Assembly (NCBI GenBank): GCA_963772845.1
Contig: CAVYYW010000023.1
Coordinates: 62,001 to 126,000 of the forward strand
Length of the DNA: 64,000 nt
Source of the DNA: CAVYYW01 sp963772845
GTDB lineage: Bacteria; Bacillota; Bacilli; Bacillales; Sporolactobacillaceae
Direction of reading: 5' to 3'
Positions within the stretch are counted from its first letter, which is position 1. Each line of letters begins with the position of its first letter. Shown piece after piece: positions 44,662-52,475 of the stretch. Position numbers and translations under genes: made by a program. The notes beneath the pieces are model-generated. The model ran no database searches, had not been told where the DNA came from, and saw only the letters and a program-made list of their open reading frames with translations.

Positions 44662-45138
44662 TTACTGATTAATCAGCCTGCCATATTGCTCGTGCCATTT
44701 TCTCCACTCATCGATAGGGAACTCCATTTCTTTGCCTTCAAGTACAGCTCGCATCATATCGAGGCAAACATGCCAGCCGGCAAGATCCTTGGACGTTTGA
44801 TCACTTAAAGCTGGAATGAACTCTTTTAAGATCAACAGGCAGCCTTCATCGCTCGGATACAGCTCAAACCTGACCCAGCCCTCTCCCCATTCAAACTGCA
44901 GGAAAGACTGCTTTTTCATGTCCAGAATTTTAATATCAAAAGAATCTCCTGTTCCATCATTCATGTTAAACTTTATTGTTCCTTCTTTTTGGAGATCTTC
45001 AACCTGAAGATTAGACATCCATTTTTTCAACTTATCATTTTCTGTCAGCGCCCCCCAGACCTTTTCAACCGAGTGCTTGAGCGGGCGATTATACTTAGCG
45101 ATATAGCCATTCTCCACCTTTTCTACGACTGCCAGCAT
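44662..45138 (-). CDS. SRPBCC / AHSA1 family protein
   Basis: 158-aa START/SRPBCC fold protein of the AHSA1 (Hsp90-ATPase activator-like) group. The N-terminal KYNRPLKHSVEKVWGALTENDKLKKWM, then SFLQFEWGEGWVRFELYPSDEGCLLIL and the C-terminal GWHVCLDMMRAVLEG, are typical. It lies 2 nt after an ArsR regulator, the standard pairing for this family. Ligand unknown. Confidence 0.88.
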   Translation of the reverse strand: MLAVVEKVENGYIAKYNRPLKHSVEKVWGALTENDKLKKWMSNLQVEDLQKEGTIKFNMNDGTGDSFDIKILDMKKQSFLQFEWGEGWVRFELYPSDEGCLLILKEFIPALSDQTSKDLAGWHVCLDMMRAVLEGKEMEFPIDEWRKWHEQYGRLINQ

Positions 45139-45140
45139 CG

Positions 45141-45461
45141 TTATTCCTCCTCATCTAATAGTTGCTCCAAATCATCCAACTTCTCTGACCAATATGCCCG
45201 GTAAGGTTCCAGCCAGTTATCAATTTCCGCAAGCGGTCCTGCATTTAAATGATAAATGTGCCGTTGGGATTCTTTATTAATGGTCACCAGCCCCGCTTCT
45301 CTTAATTTGCGGAGGTGCTTAGAAACACCTGGCTGACTTAGCTGCGTTCGCTCCACTAATTCGCCAACAGACCTTGGCCGGGTTCTTATAAGGTCAATAA
45401 TCTTCCTTCGATTTTCCTCAGCAATGACTTCGAACAGGCTTGCACGATCTTTTTCCTCCAC
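45141..45461 (-). CDS. ArsR family transcriptional regulator
   Basis: 106-aa winged-helix repressor: SLFEVIAEENRRKIIDLIRTRP, then the helix-turn-helix LVERTQLSQPGVSKHLRKLREAGLV and a wing ending RHIYHLNAG. No metal-binding Cys motif, so this is the non-metal type paired with SRPBCC genes. The frame runs up to 45590, but the GTG at 45461 has AGGAAA 9 nt upstream and gives the family's normal length. Confidence 0.88.
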   Translation of the reverse strand: MEEKDRASLFEVIAEENRRKIIDLIRTRPRSVGELVERTQLSQPGVSKHLRKLREAGLVTINKESQRHIYHLNAGPLAEIDNWLEPYRAYWSEKLDDLEQLLDEEE

Positions 45462-45629
45462 ACGAATCACTTTCCTTTTATATAACCATACAGTTATATT
45501 ACTATCAAAGAATATAAAGAGCAAATATGAAAACTGCTCGTTAAAAAATGCCACACCTTTTACTTGAAAACTTGGTTTTTCTCCAAGCATTTAGAGGCAA
45601 AAACCTTTGTTGCGAGCCAGCTGCTTGAG

Positions 45630-45755
45630 TAAACATCATTGCAGGCTTGTGCCGGAGAGGAGGTTGAGCGATGTTGAAACATAGGCACACTCTTGCCGTA
45701 CTTAATTCCGATTTCCCCTTTAGGGAAGTTAAACATTCTTAAAGCATAAAAAGGA
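45630..45755. repeat. Dispersed repeat family D, copy at 45.6 kb
   Basis: Similar to 50215-50325: ATTGCAG, GGAG.TGA.., AGGCACACTCTTG, TTATTCCG, then GTTAAACATTCTTAAAGCATA. The final word also occurs at 3133-3158. All three lie just downstream of minus-strand genes. Confidence 0.55.
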
Positions 45756-45778
45756 TACCCCAATTTGGATATCCCTTT
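45748..45778 (-). terminator. Terminator of the holin gene
   Basis: Minus-strand AAGGGATATCC-aaatt-GGGGTATCCTTTTT, 12 nt after the stop at 45790. Confidence 0.8.
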
Positions 45779-45789
45779 AAAAACATCAC

Positions 45790-46125
45790 TTAAGCATCTT
45801 TTTTCAATTCTTTTTCTGCCGTTTTAATAAAAATGGTGTAAGCCGCTCTGACTGCCCCTTCGATCTCTGCTTCATCGACTTTAATATGGTGGCGCTTCAG
45901 CATCCTCGACAGCCAATCGCAGGCATGTTTGAGTTTCAAGTCTCCACCGCCTGCTTTATAAACATCTTCAGCGTAATGCACTGCTTGTAAAGCCAGCATC
46001 TGGATGTGCTTGTTTATAATATATTTCACGATCGCTCTTATGGCATAACCTGCGACCCCAGTACCGGTAATACCTAAAAATGTGAGAACGGCATCGATAA
46101 TATGATTTTCCACTTCATCGCTCAC
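45790..46125 (-). CDS. Phage holin, LLH family
   Basis: 111 aa. One N-terminal membrane helix (IIDAVLTFLGITGTGVAGYAIRAIV) followed by an amphipathic region with QAVHYAEDVYKAGGGDLKLKHACDWLSRML, the pattern of the LLH holin family. The ATG has AGGTGAGCG upstream. Directly upstream on the same strand is a fragment that looks like an endolysin amidase, so this is probably a relic phage lysis cassette. No other phage gene is near. Confidence 0.8.
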   Translation of the reverse strand: MSDEVENHIIDAVLTFLGITGTGVAGYAIRAIVKYIINKHIQMLALQAVHYAEDVYKAGGGDLKLKHACDWLSRMLKRHHIKVDEAEIEGAVRAAYTIFIKTAEKELKKDA

Positions 46126-46160
46126 CTATTCTTTATTTAAACATGACATTCCACATTTGT

Positions 46161-46281
46161 TTATTTACATTCAAAGTTAGTTTCATGAGCAACAATAAAC
46201 TCCCACTGACCAATGCCGTTTACGAAAAGGCTTGTGTGGAAGTCCTGGAATATAGTCTTTAACAATGTGTTAATCTGTCAA
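46161..46281 (-). pseudogene. Relic of an N-acetylmuramoyl-L-alanine amidase (endolysin) N-terminus
   Basis: A TTG with TAGGAGTGG upstream starts M-T-D-stop, then HIVKDYIPGLPHKPFRK continues in frame, and after a one-base shift GIGQWEFIVAHETNFECK follows. DYIPGLP...GIG.WE.IVAHET resembles the first 40 residues of amidase_2 endolysins, in which the His of VAHET binds zinc. It has one early stop, one frameshift and no C-terminal part. It precedes the holin gene as in Bacillus phage lysis modules. Identification is by motif only. Confidence 0.5.
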
Positions 46282-46495
46282 TAAAACCACTCCTATTAAT
46301 CTACTAATATATTTGTCTTCTCTCTATCATATTCTTGAAATTGAAAATTGAACTGGACAAGACCTCTTAAATTAGTAGAATCATTCATTATTTAGGGGAA
46401 TCTGTGGAATGGAGGGCGGATCAGTAGTAACGTGTCAAAGAAACACTAAAAAGACATCTCTATGAAGGGTTCTGGGTCAAAGAAATGTCTCAATT

Positions 46496-47579
46496 TTATC
46501 GAATGAACGGATGGATCATACGACTCAATGCTTTAAAGAAATTAATGTTTTTACTTGTGATCAAGCCTTCAATTAATTTATTATTGATTGATTTTGTTAT
46601 ACGATCCATCTGTTTGTTGTCTAATTTTTCAAAGGCTCTTCGGAGAGTAAGGGAATCTTGATACCCCTGTGCTAGTGGCTCCACAAGCGTTTCGTAATCA
46701 CCCTCTCCAACGATGTCCTGTGCTGCATAAATTCCTGTGAGCATCGATTCAAACTGTCCGAACCCAAAGGCAGGGGTAATAGCTCCCCAGCAGTTCCCAA
46801 CAAAAAATGTGTTGCCAATCCGCGAAAACTCACTTTTGCCTATGCGATAATCTTTAACAGAAAATTCATCTATAATCTGAAGTTCTTGATCCAGTTTTTC
46901 AGAACAATTTGCGATACATTTTTTCCATAATTGTTCTTTATCCAACGATTCGTTTTCAGGATATTGCGGATAAGCTAACACCAGAGAGGCTTCTTGATCA
47001 GAATAGCGGGAGTAAATAAGCCATTCCTTTAGGCGCAAATGTATTATTGAAAAAAACATGAGGCACGGTTTGATTAAATGCCCCCTTCACGACTGCTCCC
47101 TTAAAACTGACTTTGAGTGCCACATCAAACGGCTGTAATTTTTCAGTATCTGCCGGATCCCCAGTTGCCAAAACCACATGTGTGTAGTCTTTTGAGATTT
47201 CTTTATAAGTTACTTCCCGGTTGTATGTAATTTCTGCTTTCAACTGGCTTACAAGCTGCTTCTCATAGGAGTCCGGATGCTTCCCTCTCATATTTGTGAA
47301 ACCCAGGTGCCCATCTATAAAAGACGATTCATTTTCTGAATATAAGACGATTTTTTGTATATTGCTGGAAGGTTTCAGGTGAAGATCGTGATGCTCAGAT
47401 AAATATTTAATCGCATCATCAATTGGGGTATGGAACATTGAAAGCATCGCTTCGGCAATAACAAAGCGATCACCAGCCATTTCCCGCTTTTCAAAAATGT
47501 CCGCGTGATAACCATGCTTTTCAAGAGTAAGAGCACAAGCAAGCCCTGACATCCCAGCGCCAATAATAGCTATTTTCAT
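46496..47579 (-). pseudogene. FAD/NAD(P)-dependent oxidoreductase, single-base frameshift
   Basis: About 360 aa. The N-terminus has the dinucleotide-binding motif MKIAIIGAGMSGLACALTLEKHG and an FAD-family segment DYTHVVLATGDPADT. The first frame stops after GMAYLLPLF, and YSDQEASLVLAYPQYPENES follows in the next frame, ending with NTFFVGNCWGAITPAFGFGQ and SMLTGIYAAQDIVG. One extra C near 47005 accounts for the break; total span is 3n+1. Substrate unknown. The start has AGGAGGAGCC upstream. Confidence 0.82.
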
Positions 47580-47653
47580 ACAGGCTCCTCCTTTTTTTCA
47601 GCATGAGATTAGTATGATGCAGAAACGGGTTTCTATACAAAATCAAACCGCAC

Positions 47654-47680
47654 AAAAAAACTGCCCTCAAGAGGACAGCT
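47654..47680 (-). terminator. Terminator of the VOC gene
   Basis: Minus-strand CTGTCCTC-tt-GAGGGCAG followed by seven T, 25 nt after the stop at 47704. Confidence 0.85.
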
Positions 47681-47703
47681 GGTTTAGTGTGTCGGTGTAT
47701 TAC

Positions 47704-48075
47704 CTACCGGTTAAATTCAATAATATTCCCATCCGGATCACTAATATAGACTTGGTGCCACTCGGTTTTATTGTCTGGTTTATTGATCAATTCAACGTGA
47801 TGCGCGCTCATTCTTTCCAAAAACCCTTCTATATCCTGCACCCGAACAGCAAAATGCCCGTCCCGAGAGTCAATATCAGTGGTTCCTCGCAGCGTCTTTC
47901 CTTCATTATGTACAATTAAGTGAATCTGAGTCTCCCCCACTTGATACCATGCCCCCGGGAAACCAAAATCCGGACGATCACTGCTTTCCTTGAATCCCAG
48001 GATCTCTCCATAGAATTTCTTAGCTTTTTCAATGTCAGTCACGAGTAAAGATACATGGTGAATCCCTTCATACAT
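47704..48075 (-). CDS. VOC family (glyoxalase/bleomycin resistance-type) protein
   Basis: 123 aa, two beta-alpha-beta-beta-beta repeats. Likely metal ligands are His7 in GIHHVSLLV, Glu/His in TQIHLIVHN, DGHFAVRV and the terminal Glu in DPDGNIIEF. The N-terminal DIEKAKKFYGEILGFKE is typical of the superfamily. The reaction cannot be told from sequence alone. Single gene with its own terminator. Confidence 0.88.
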   Translation of the reverse strand: MYEGIHHVSLLVTDIEKAKKFYGEILGFKESSDRPDFGFPGAWYQVGETQIHLIVHNEGKTLRGTTDIDSRDGHFAVRVQDIEGFLERMSAHHVELINKPDNKTEWHQVYISDPDGNIIEFNR

Positions 48076-48168
48076 AAAACCAGCCCTTTCCTAAGCAAGT
48101 TAAAATGATGCCTTGATTCATTGTTTGACTATTAATCCAAAGCACTCGGATCGATGATTTCAGGTATT

Positions 48169-48762
48169 CTAATCATTCAATCCTTTTCCATTGAGAATAT
48201 GCTGCGTATATTTTTCAACTCTTGACTCTCGCGTTTTAGATTGCTTGGCTCCAGAAAAATGAAGAATGTATGCCCGTTGACGTCCCGGCGTCAATGCTTC
48301 AAAAGCGGTTTTTAAAGCAGGGATTTCCTCGAATTTATGCTGCAGTTCTTCAGGAATTTCGAATTCGGTATGCTTTTTTAATTCCACTTCCAAACCTGCT
48401 TTTTCAACTTCAATGGCTTCTTGAATATAGGCTTTCAAGGTGCTTTCCATTTCATCGATTTCTTGAGCATTGGTGAACCGAATCTGGCGCGCCGCCTGTA
48501 CATTCTTCGTTTGTTGGATGAGAATCCCTTGAGCATCCTTCAACAAGGCGCCTTTGTGAAACAGCAGTGCACAATAGTCTTTAAATCCATGAATGAGCAC
48601 GATGTTTTTCCCCTCAAGCGTGTAGCAAGGGTGCATCCACTTAAATTCTTCAGTCAGATCACAGTCGAGAATGATCTTTCTCAGCTTCTCATATTCATCT
48701 TTCCACTTTTTAGATTTACTTAAAAAGTCATCAACCTTAGCATTCGTTTTACTGTTTGTCAT
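48169..48762 (-). CDS. ydeI: YdeI-like protein (DUF1801 / YdeI-OmpD-associated family)
   Basis: 197 aa. The N-terminal DUF1801 part is KWKDEYEKLRKIILDCDLTEEFKWMHPCYTLEGKNIVLIHGFKDYCALLFHKGALL. The C-terminal YdeI part has EIPEELQHKF, the signature FEALTPGRQRAYILHFSGAKQSKTRESRVEK, and ends soon after. This two-part layout is that of B. subtilis YdeI (about 200 aa). The ATG at 48762 has AGGAG 9 nt upstream; a TTG one codon earlier is an alternative. Function poorly known. Confidence 0.85.
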   Translation of the reverse strand: MTNSKTNAKVDDFLSKSKKWKDEYEKLRKIILDCDLTEEFKWMHPCYTLEGKNIVLIHGFKDYCALLFHKGALLKDAQGILIQQTKNVQAARQIRFTNAQEIDEMESTLKAYIQEAIEVEKAGLEVELKKHTEFEIPEELQHKFEEIPALKTAFEALTPGRQRAYILHFSGAKQSKTRESRVEKYTQHILNGKGLND

Positions 48763-48863
48763 CAAGGAACACTCCTCTTACAATTTTCTGATCATCCAAC
48801 AACAACATATTCCGATCAACTAGTGTTCAGGCTGTTTGTTTTAAGTCTTGAAATCCATAACAA

Positions 48864-49235
48864 TTATTTCCGCCAAAAGCTTGAACAGTCTGCCTTCTCC
48901 GAGATATTAAAATCGATCATTTTCTCAAGTAATGAGAAATCAACCGGGCGATCCCACGGGAAACGTACCAGCTGCTTCGTATGGTCATAGCCGGCCTGCA
49001 GAATTTCTTCAGAGAAATGCAGAATCCCTGCTCTTTCAGGAGCAACAGCCAAACGTTGCTTGGCGACACTAAAGCCAACAATAAATGTGCCATGATCAGT
49101 AAACATAGGCTGATTCCACGCGATCTTTGGCTTTAAATCGGGATAAGTCTCCGTTACCCAAACTAAAACCTCTTCCGTTCGGGCACGATGCTGCGGGTCA
49201 TCAATATGTGCTAAATAGTCTTCAAAAACCTTCAT
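48864..49235 (-). CDS. fra: Frataxin-like iron chaperone Fra (YdhG)
   Basis: 123 aa, nearly the length of B. subtilis Fra/YdhG (124 aa). FEDYLAHIDDPQHRARTEEVLVWV, KIAWNQPMFTDHGTFIVGFSV and the C-terminal NISEKADCSSFWRK follow that protein closely. Fra delivers iron for Fe-S and haem assembly in B. subtilis. The ATG at 49235 has TTTAGGAGGG upstream; the longer frame to 49268 begins before the ribosome site. Confidence 0.9.
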   Translation of the reverse strand: MKVFEDYLAHIDDPQHRARTEEVLVWVTETYPDLKPKIAWNQPMFTDHGTFIVGFSVAKQRLAVAPERAGILHFSEEILQAGYDHTKQLVRFPWDRPVDFSLLEKMIDFNISEKADCSSFWRK

Positions 49236-49430
49236 ATTGTTCCCTCCTAAACTAAAATCAATAGCCATTTCAAATATAATACTTTTTCAGAGATTGTAGC
49301 TGGTCTTTATCTTCCAGTTTCCGTTCCTTATGGATTGCTTTAAGCCTTTCCCCGTAACCGCAATCCCTTATATGGTTTACTTGATTATATCATTATCCAT
49401 CCATCCTTCTCTTTCAACCGTCATATAATA

Positions 49431-49467
49431 AAAAACAGGTATAAAATCTTTGCGATTTTATACCCGG
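49431..49467 (-). terminator. Terminator of the YGSNL-motif gene
   Basis: Minus-strand GGGTATAAAATC-gcaaa-GATTTTATACC followed by TGTTTTTT, 9 nt after the stop at 49477. Confidence 0.88.
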
Positions 49468-49476
49468 TGTCATACG

Positions 49477-50121
49477 CTATTTTGTTTGAAGTGCCTGAGT
49501 GAGTGTCAGTAAATCGCTGCGGGTATACACGCCTTCAACCCCAGGCTTTTCAATTAAATAATTGACGATTTCTTCGGCTTCCATACCGTGTGTCTGATAA
49601 TAGCCTCTGATCAGCATCGCTAAATAGCGCTCTGATGGTTTCGTAATCGTATTTTCTTTCATGGACTTTGGATTGGTAAACGTAAAGATCGGATACCCGT
49701 CCCTATCCCCTGCATACAGGAGATTGCCATAGTAAGCATTCTCATCCAAAATGATGTTTCCCTTTTCTTTGATTGTTTCAACATCCACGCTCATATCTTC
49801 AATACCATTTTCCTGGCGAACAACATCTTCGAATTGTTCCTCGGTAATCAGGTACATTCTCCCTAGGGTCGCCGCTTCCTCATTATGTACAGTATTGATG
49901 AATGCCCCTGCGCCATCCCAGCGGCTGGAATACCCTGAAAAGTATAAGGCAAAGGGAAGGGAAACGGGCGAATGATCCCGCGGGAGTGTGTGATCACGGC
50001 TTCCTGTCTCTCTTTTAGTTGAGCCCTCAGGCTGACCGCCTTTTATATAGCATAAAAAACGATCCATAAATAAATTCGATCCATAGCTTGCATACCACAC
50101 GAGCGTTGGTTCTTTTGCCAT
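49477..50121 (-). CDS. Gamma-glutamylcyclotransferase-like fold protein
   Basis: 214 aa. WYASYGSNLFMDRF near residue 8 carries the YGSNL substrate-loop motif of the gamma-glutamylcyclotransferase superfamily. Further on are LPFALYFSGYSSRWDGAGAF, TLGRMYLITEEQFEDVVRQENG and a C-terminal helical part, features of the bacterial histone-deacetylase-labelled YGSNL proteins. The catalytic Glu of true GGCTs is not certain here. The ATG at 50121 has AGGTGGGCAGG upstream. Substrate unknown. Confidence 0.75.
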   Translation of the reverse strand: MAKEPTLVWYASYGSNLFMDRFLCYIKGGQPEGSTKRETGSRDHTLPRDHSPVSLPFALYFSGYSSRWDGAGAFINTVHNEEAATLGRMYLITEEQFEDVVRQENGIEDMSVDVETIKEKGNIILDENAYYGNLLYAGDRDGYPIFTFTNPKSMKENTITKPSERYLAMLIRGYYQTHGMEAEEIVNYLIEKPGVEGVYTRSDLLTLTQALQTK

Positions 50122-50214
50122 ACCTGCCCACCTCATTTTCAATCAGTTTCATTTAGCTATCATTCTACTATTCAATAGCTATTTTCTCCAGTATAAATAA
50201 GAAAATCGCAAGCG

Positions 50215-50325
50215 AGATGTTTGTGTAACCACTATTGCAGTGGAGCTGAAATGTAGACACACTCTTGTAGTCCTTTATTCCGCTTCTTTCATTAGCTACG
50301 TTAACTATTCTTAACGTATAAAAAA
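50215..50325. repeat. Dispersed repeat family D, copy at 50.2 kb
   Basis: ACTATTGCAGTGGAGCTGAA, TAGACACACTCTTG, TTTATTCCGCTTC, GTTAACTATTCTTAACGTATAAAA: the same order of words as at 45630-45755. It abuts the terminator of the SASP gene. Confidence 0.55.
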
Positions 50326-50352
50326 ACCACAAGGCGTGTGCCGCGTGGCTTT
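50320..50352 (-). terminator. Terminator of the gamma-type SASP gene
   Basis: Minus-strand hairpin with AAGCCACG...TTGTGGTT and a GCGGCACACGC centre, followed by seven T, 9 nt after the stop at 50361. Confidence 0.75.
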
Positions 50353-50360
50353 ATAAAAAA

Positions 50361-50600
50361 TCAGTTTTCTGTAGAGTTGTTGTTCTGTGATTCCCTATTT
50401 TTTCTTTTAACTTCTTTGACATCCGTGTCACTGTAAACAGACGTCCCGTGTCCACCTGTTGTTTTGGCGATGAGTTCTTTTGCTTCATTATAGGATAATC
50501 CGGATCGTTCATTTGCCCGTTTCACCGCATCAATATTGGTTCCTGAAGCTGCAAATGTATCGTTCTCAAGCTTATGGTCAGGATTGTTATGCTTTACCAC
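50361..50600 (-). CDS. Gamma-type small acid-soluble spore protein-like
   Basis: 79-aa hydrophilic Asn/Lys/Thr-rich protein. Two related segments, FAASGTNIDAVKRANERSG and YSDTDVKEVKRKNRESQ, follow the T-(N/D)-xx-(V)-K-x-(A/Q)-N pattern of gamma-type SASPs, an amino-acid reserve stored in spores and degraded by GPR on germination. The middle part LSYNEAKELIAKTTGGHGT is less usual. No sigma-G promoter was pinned down. The start ATG at 50600 follows AGGAGGTG. Confidence 0.75.
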   Translation of the reverse strand: MVKHNNPDHKLENDTFAASGTNIDAVKRANERSGLSYNEAKELIAKTTGGHGTSVYSDTDVKEVKRKNRESQNNNSTEN

Positions 50601-50696
50601 TCTTAAAACACCTCCTACTAATAAACTGCACAGTTCGTCGTGTTCTATTCACAAAACAGCTGAGATGAATCCTTGGATAAAATTGCTTAGAACACG

Positions 50697-50731
50697 AAAA
50701 AGAGATCTCCAGTTAATGATGGGGATCTCGG
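50697..50731 (-). terminator. Terminator of the DinB-like gene
   Basis: Minus-strand GAGATCCCCA-tcattaac-TGGAGATCTC followed by five T, about 80 nt after the stop at 50813. Confidence 0.8.
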
Positions 50732-50812
50732 GTAAAATAGAGATTGGCATAGTGACATATCACTATTTCAAAAATGTGATACCAGCTTGCCTTCTTCTAT
50801 TCAGTTAATATA

Positions 50813-51283
50813 TTAACGATGGGATGGCCAGGACCCTTGCAATTTTCTGATTTGAATAATTTGGCCGGTATGGTAGGCGTCGTGAAGCATAATGTCCAGC
50901 AGTTTCTCTTCAAGGGAATTCTGATCAAGCTCTTCTACGGACGTTTTACTCATTATCTCCCTTAAGCTATGCTGAGCATCCTCGGCACGTTCAACAACTT
51001 TCTTCCAAGCCTTTTCATCATTTGATTGTTCGGTCAGGGAAAAGGTCTCATCACCATCGAGATGATGTGTCCATTCACGGCCTTCCATGTTTGCGGCAGT
51101 CCTCTCTTTATAATAAATGAGATGATTAACATTTTGCCAAATGGTGTTGGCTGCCTCTCCTGCCGGTCTCCAGCTGGCTTGTTCTGCCGTGACCCCTTCA
51201 ATTGCATCTTTGAATGGCGGATACCAGCTTTCCTTGTCATATGTTGAATCCAGTACTTTTACTAGCAAATCATTTCGATTCAA
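50813..51283 (-). CDS. DinB/YfiT-like putative metal-dependent hydrolase
   Basis: 156-aa four-helix-bundle protein of the DinB superfamily. The three metal-ligand His positions are visible: NVNHLIYY in helix 2 and MLHDAYHTGQIIQIRKL in helix 4. The region AIEGVTAEQASWRPAGEANTIWQ-like is typical. The start TTG at 51283 has AAGGAGG 9 nt upstream; the longer frame to 51343 would include the ribosome site. Some relatives are thiol (bacillithiol) transferases; the role here is unknown. Confidence 0.85.
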   Translation of the reverse strand: MNRNDLLVKVLDSTYDKESWYPPFKDAIEGVTAEQASWRPAGEAANTIWQNVNHLIYYKERTAANMEGREWTHHLDGDETFSLTEQSNDEKAWKKVVERAEDAQHSLREIMSKTSVEELDQNSLEEKLLDIMLHDAYHTGQIIQIRKLQGSWPSHR

Positions 51284-51372
51284 TCGCCTCTTCCTCCTTA
51301 AATATCTCAAATTCATTTTAACGAATTGTTCAGTTAACAACATTTAGAAATACTCCCGATTATTGCGTTCTA

Positions 51373-52113
51373 TTACAACGTTTGCCCACTATCTACTGTA
51401 ATGATTTGACCTGTCATCGATTCTTGTTCGAGAGACGCACAGATCATTTGTGCAATATCTTCCGAGGATGAAATCCGTTGTAATAAGACATTAGGGGCAA
51501 GTCTTTTCATATCTTCCTCCTTTCCAGCCCACCATCTGGTCTGAACGGCACCTGGGGCAATACAGCAGACCCTAATCTCCGGAGCAAGAGCACGAGCCAA
51601 TGATTTTGTAAGACCGTGAACCGCTGCTTTGGATACAGCATATGGAAGAGATGAGCCTAGACCCGTTTGGCCAGCGATGCTGCCGATATTGACAATAGCT
51701 CCCTGCTTGTTTTTCTTCATATATGGAGCCACAGCCCTTGCACAATGGAACATTCCTTTAACATTCACATCGTAAAGCTCATCCCACACTTGATCCGTTA
51801 CGGCTTCAAGATCATCAAAAGGAATATGCTTCGTGATCCCAGCATTATTGACCAGCAAATCCACTGTTTCGAATTGCTGAACAATTATATCGACCATGTC
51901 TTTAACTTCCTCGTTTTGAGAAACATCCGCCCGTACAGCTATAGCACGGCCACCTTTATCGTTGATTATTTGGACTGTTTCTTCTGCATCTGTTTGAGAC
52001 CGTGAGTAATTGACTACAACCACTGCGCCACGTTCAGCCAGTTCAAGACAAGTGGCTCTGCCAATTCCTGTTCCTCCACCAGTAACGAGTGCAACCTTAT
52101 TCTTTAGATTCAA
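51373..52113 (-). CDS. Short-chain dehydrogenase/reductase (3-oxoacyl-ACP reductase-like)
   Basis: 246-aa classical SDR. The cofactor motif VALVTGGGTGIGRATCLEL is at the N-terminus, with VNNAG at about residue 88, the catalytic Ser in VNIGSIAGQTGLGS, and the YxxxK pair in LPYAVSKAAVHGL near residue 158. The start is ambiguous: TTG at 52113 (MNLKNKVALV) has AGAAGGTG upstream, while GTG at 52125 adds four residues with a weaker site. Substrate unknown; a FabG-like role is only one option. Confidence 0.88.
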   Translation of the reverse strand: MNLKNKVALVTGGGTGIGRATCLELAERGAVVVVNYSRSQTDAEETVQIINDKGGRAIAVRADVSQNEEVKDMVDIIVQQFETVDLLVNNAGITKHIPFDDLEAVTDQVWDELYDVNVKGMFHCARAVAPYMKKNKQGAIVNIGSIAGQTGLGSSLPYAVSKAAVHGLTKSLARALAPEIRVCCIAPGAVQTRWWAGKEEDMKRLAPNVLLQRISSSEDIAQMICASLEQESMTGQIITVDSGQTL

Positions 52114-52475
52114 TTTCCTCAGCACCTTCTATTAATATATTTATACTCAATTTCCATAATCCAAAATCTAGTCATTGGGTACATGTTCGGATGCTCCAAT
52201 GTTTAGAAATGACTTAGGGGTCCATTCAACTTTCTCTCTTTATAATTTTATAATTAAAGAAAGCGATTTCATTTTTTATTAAGAAACGTGTCTGGCTGCG
52301 TCTGCAAGACCCCCAGAAGAGTGGCTGAAAAGCATTGGTACCTCTTTCTTGATTTCTTTGAACGAATTTTCACACATATCTCACTAAAAATCAACCTATC
52401 TAACACTTTATCAAAGAGTTCAAAACAATTTATGTTAGAATAAATGATACTGCGAACTCAGAGGTGTATTTATAC
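52114..52475. other. Divergent intergenic region
   Basis: About 360 bp between the divergent SDR and DUF4317 genes. AT-rich, must contain both promoters, but I could not assign boxes with confidence. No repeats or hairpins stand out. Confidence 0.5.

Noticed and set aside
45790..46125. Start of an integrated prophage
   Set aside because: Only a holin and an amidase fragment; no integrase, capsid, tail or attachment repeats in the flanks.
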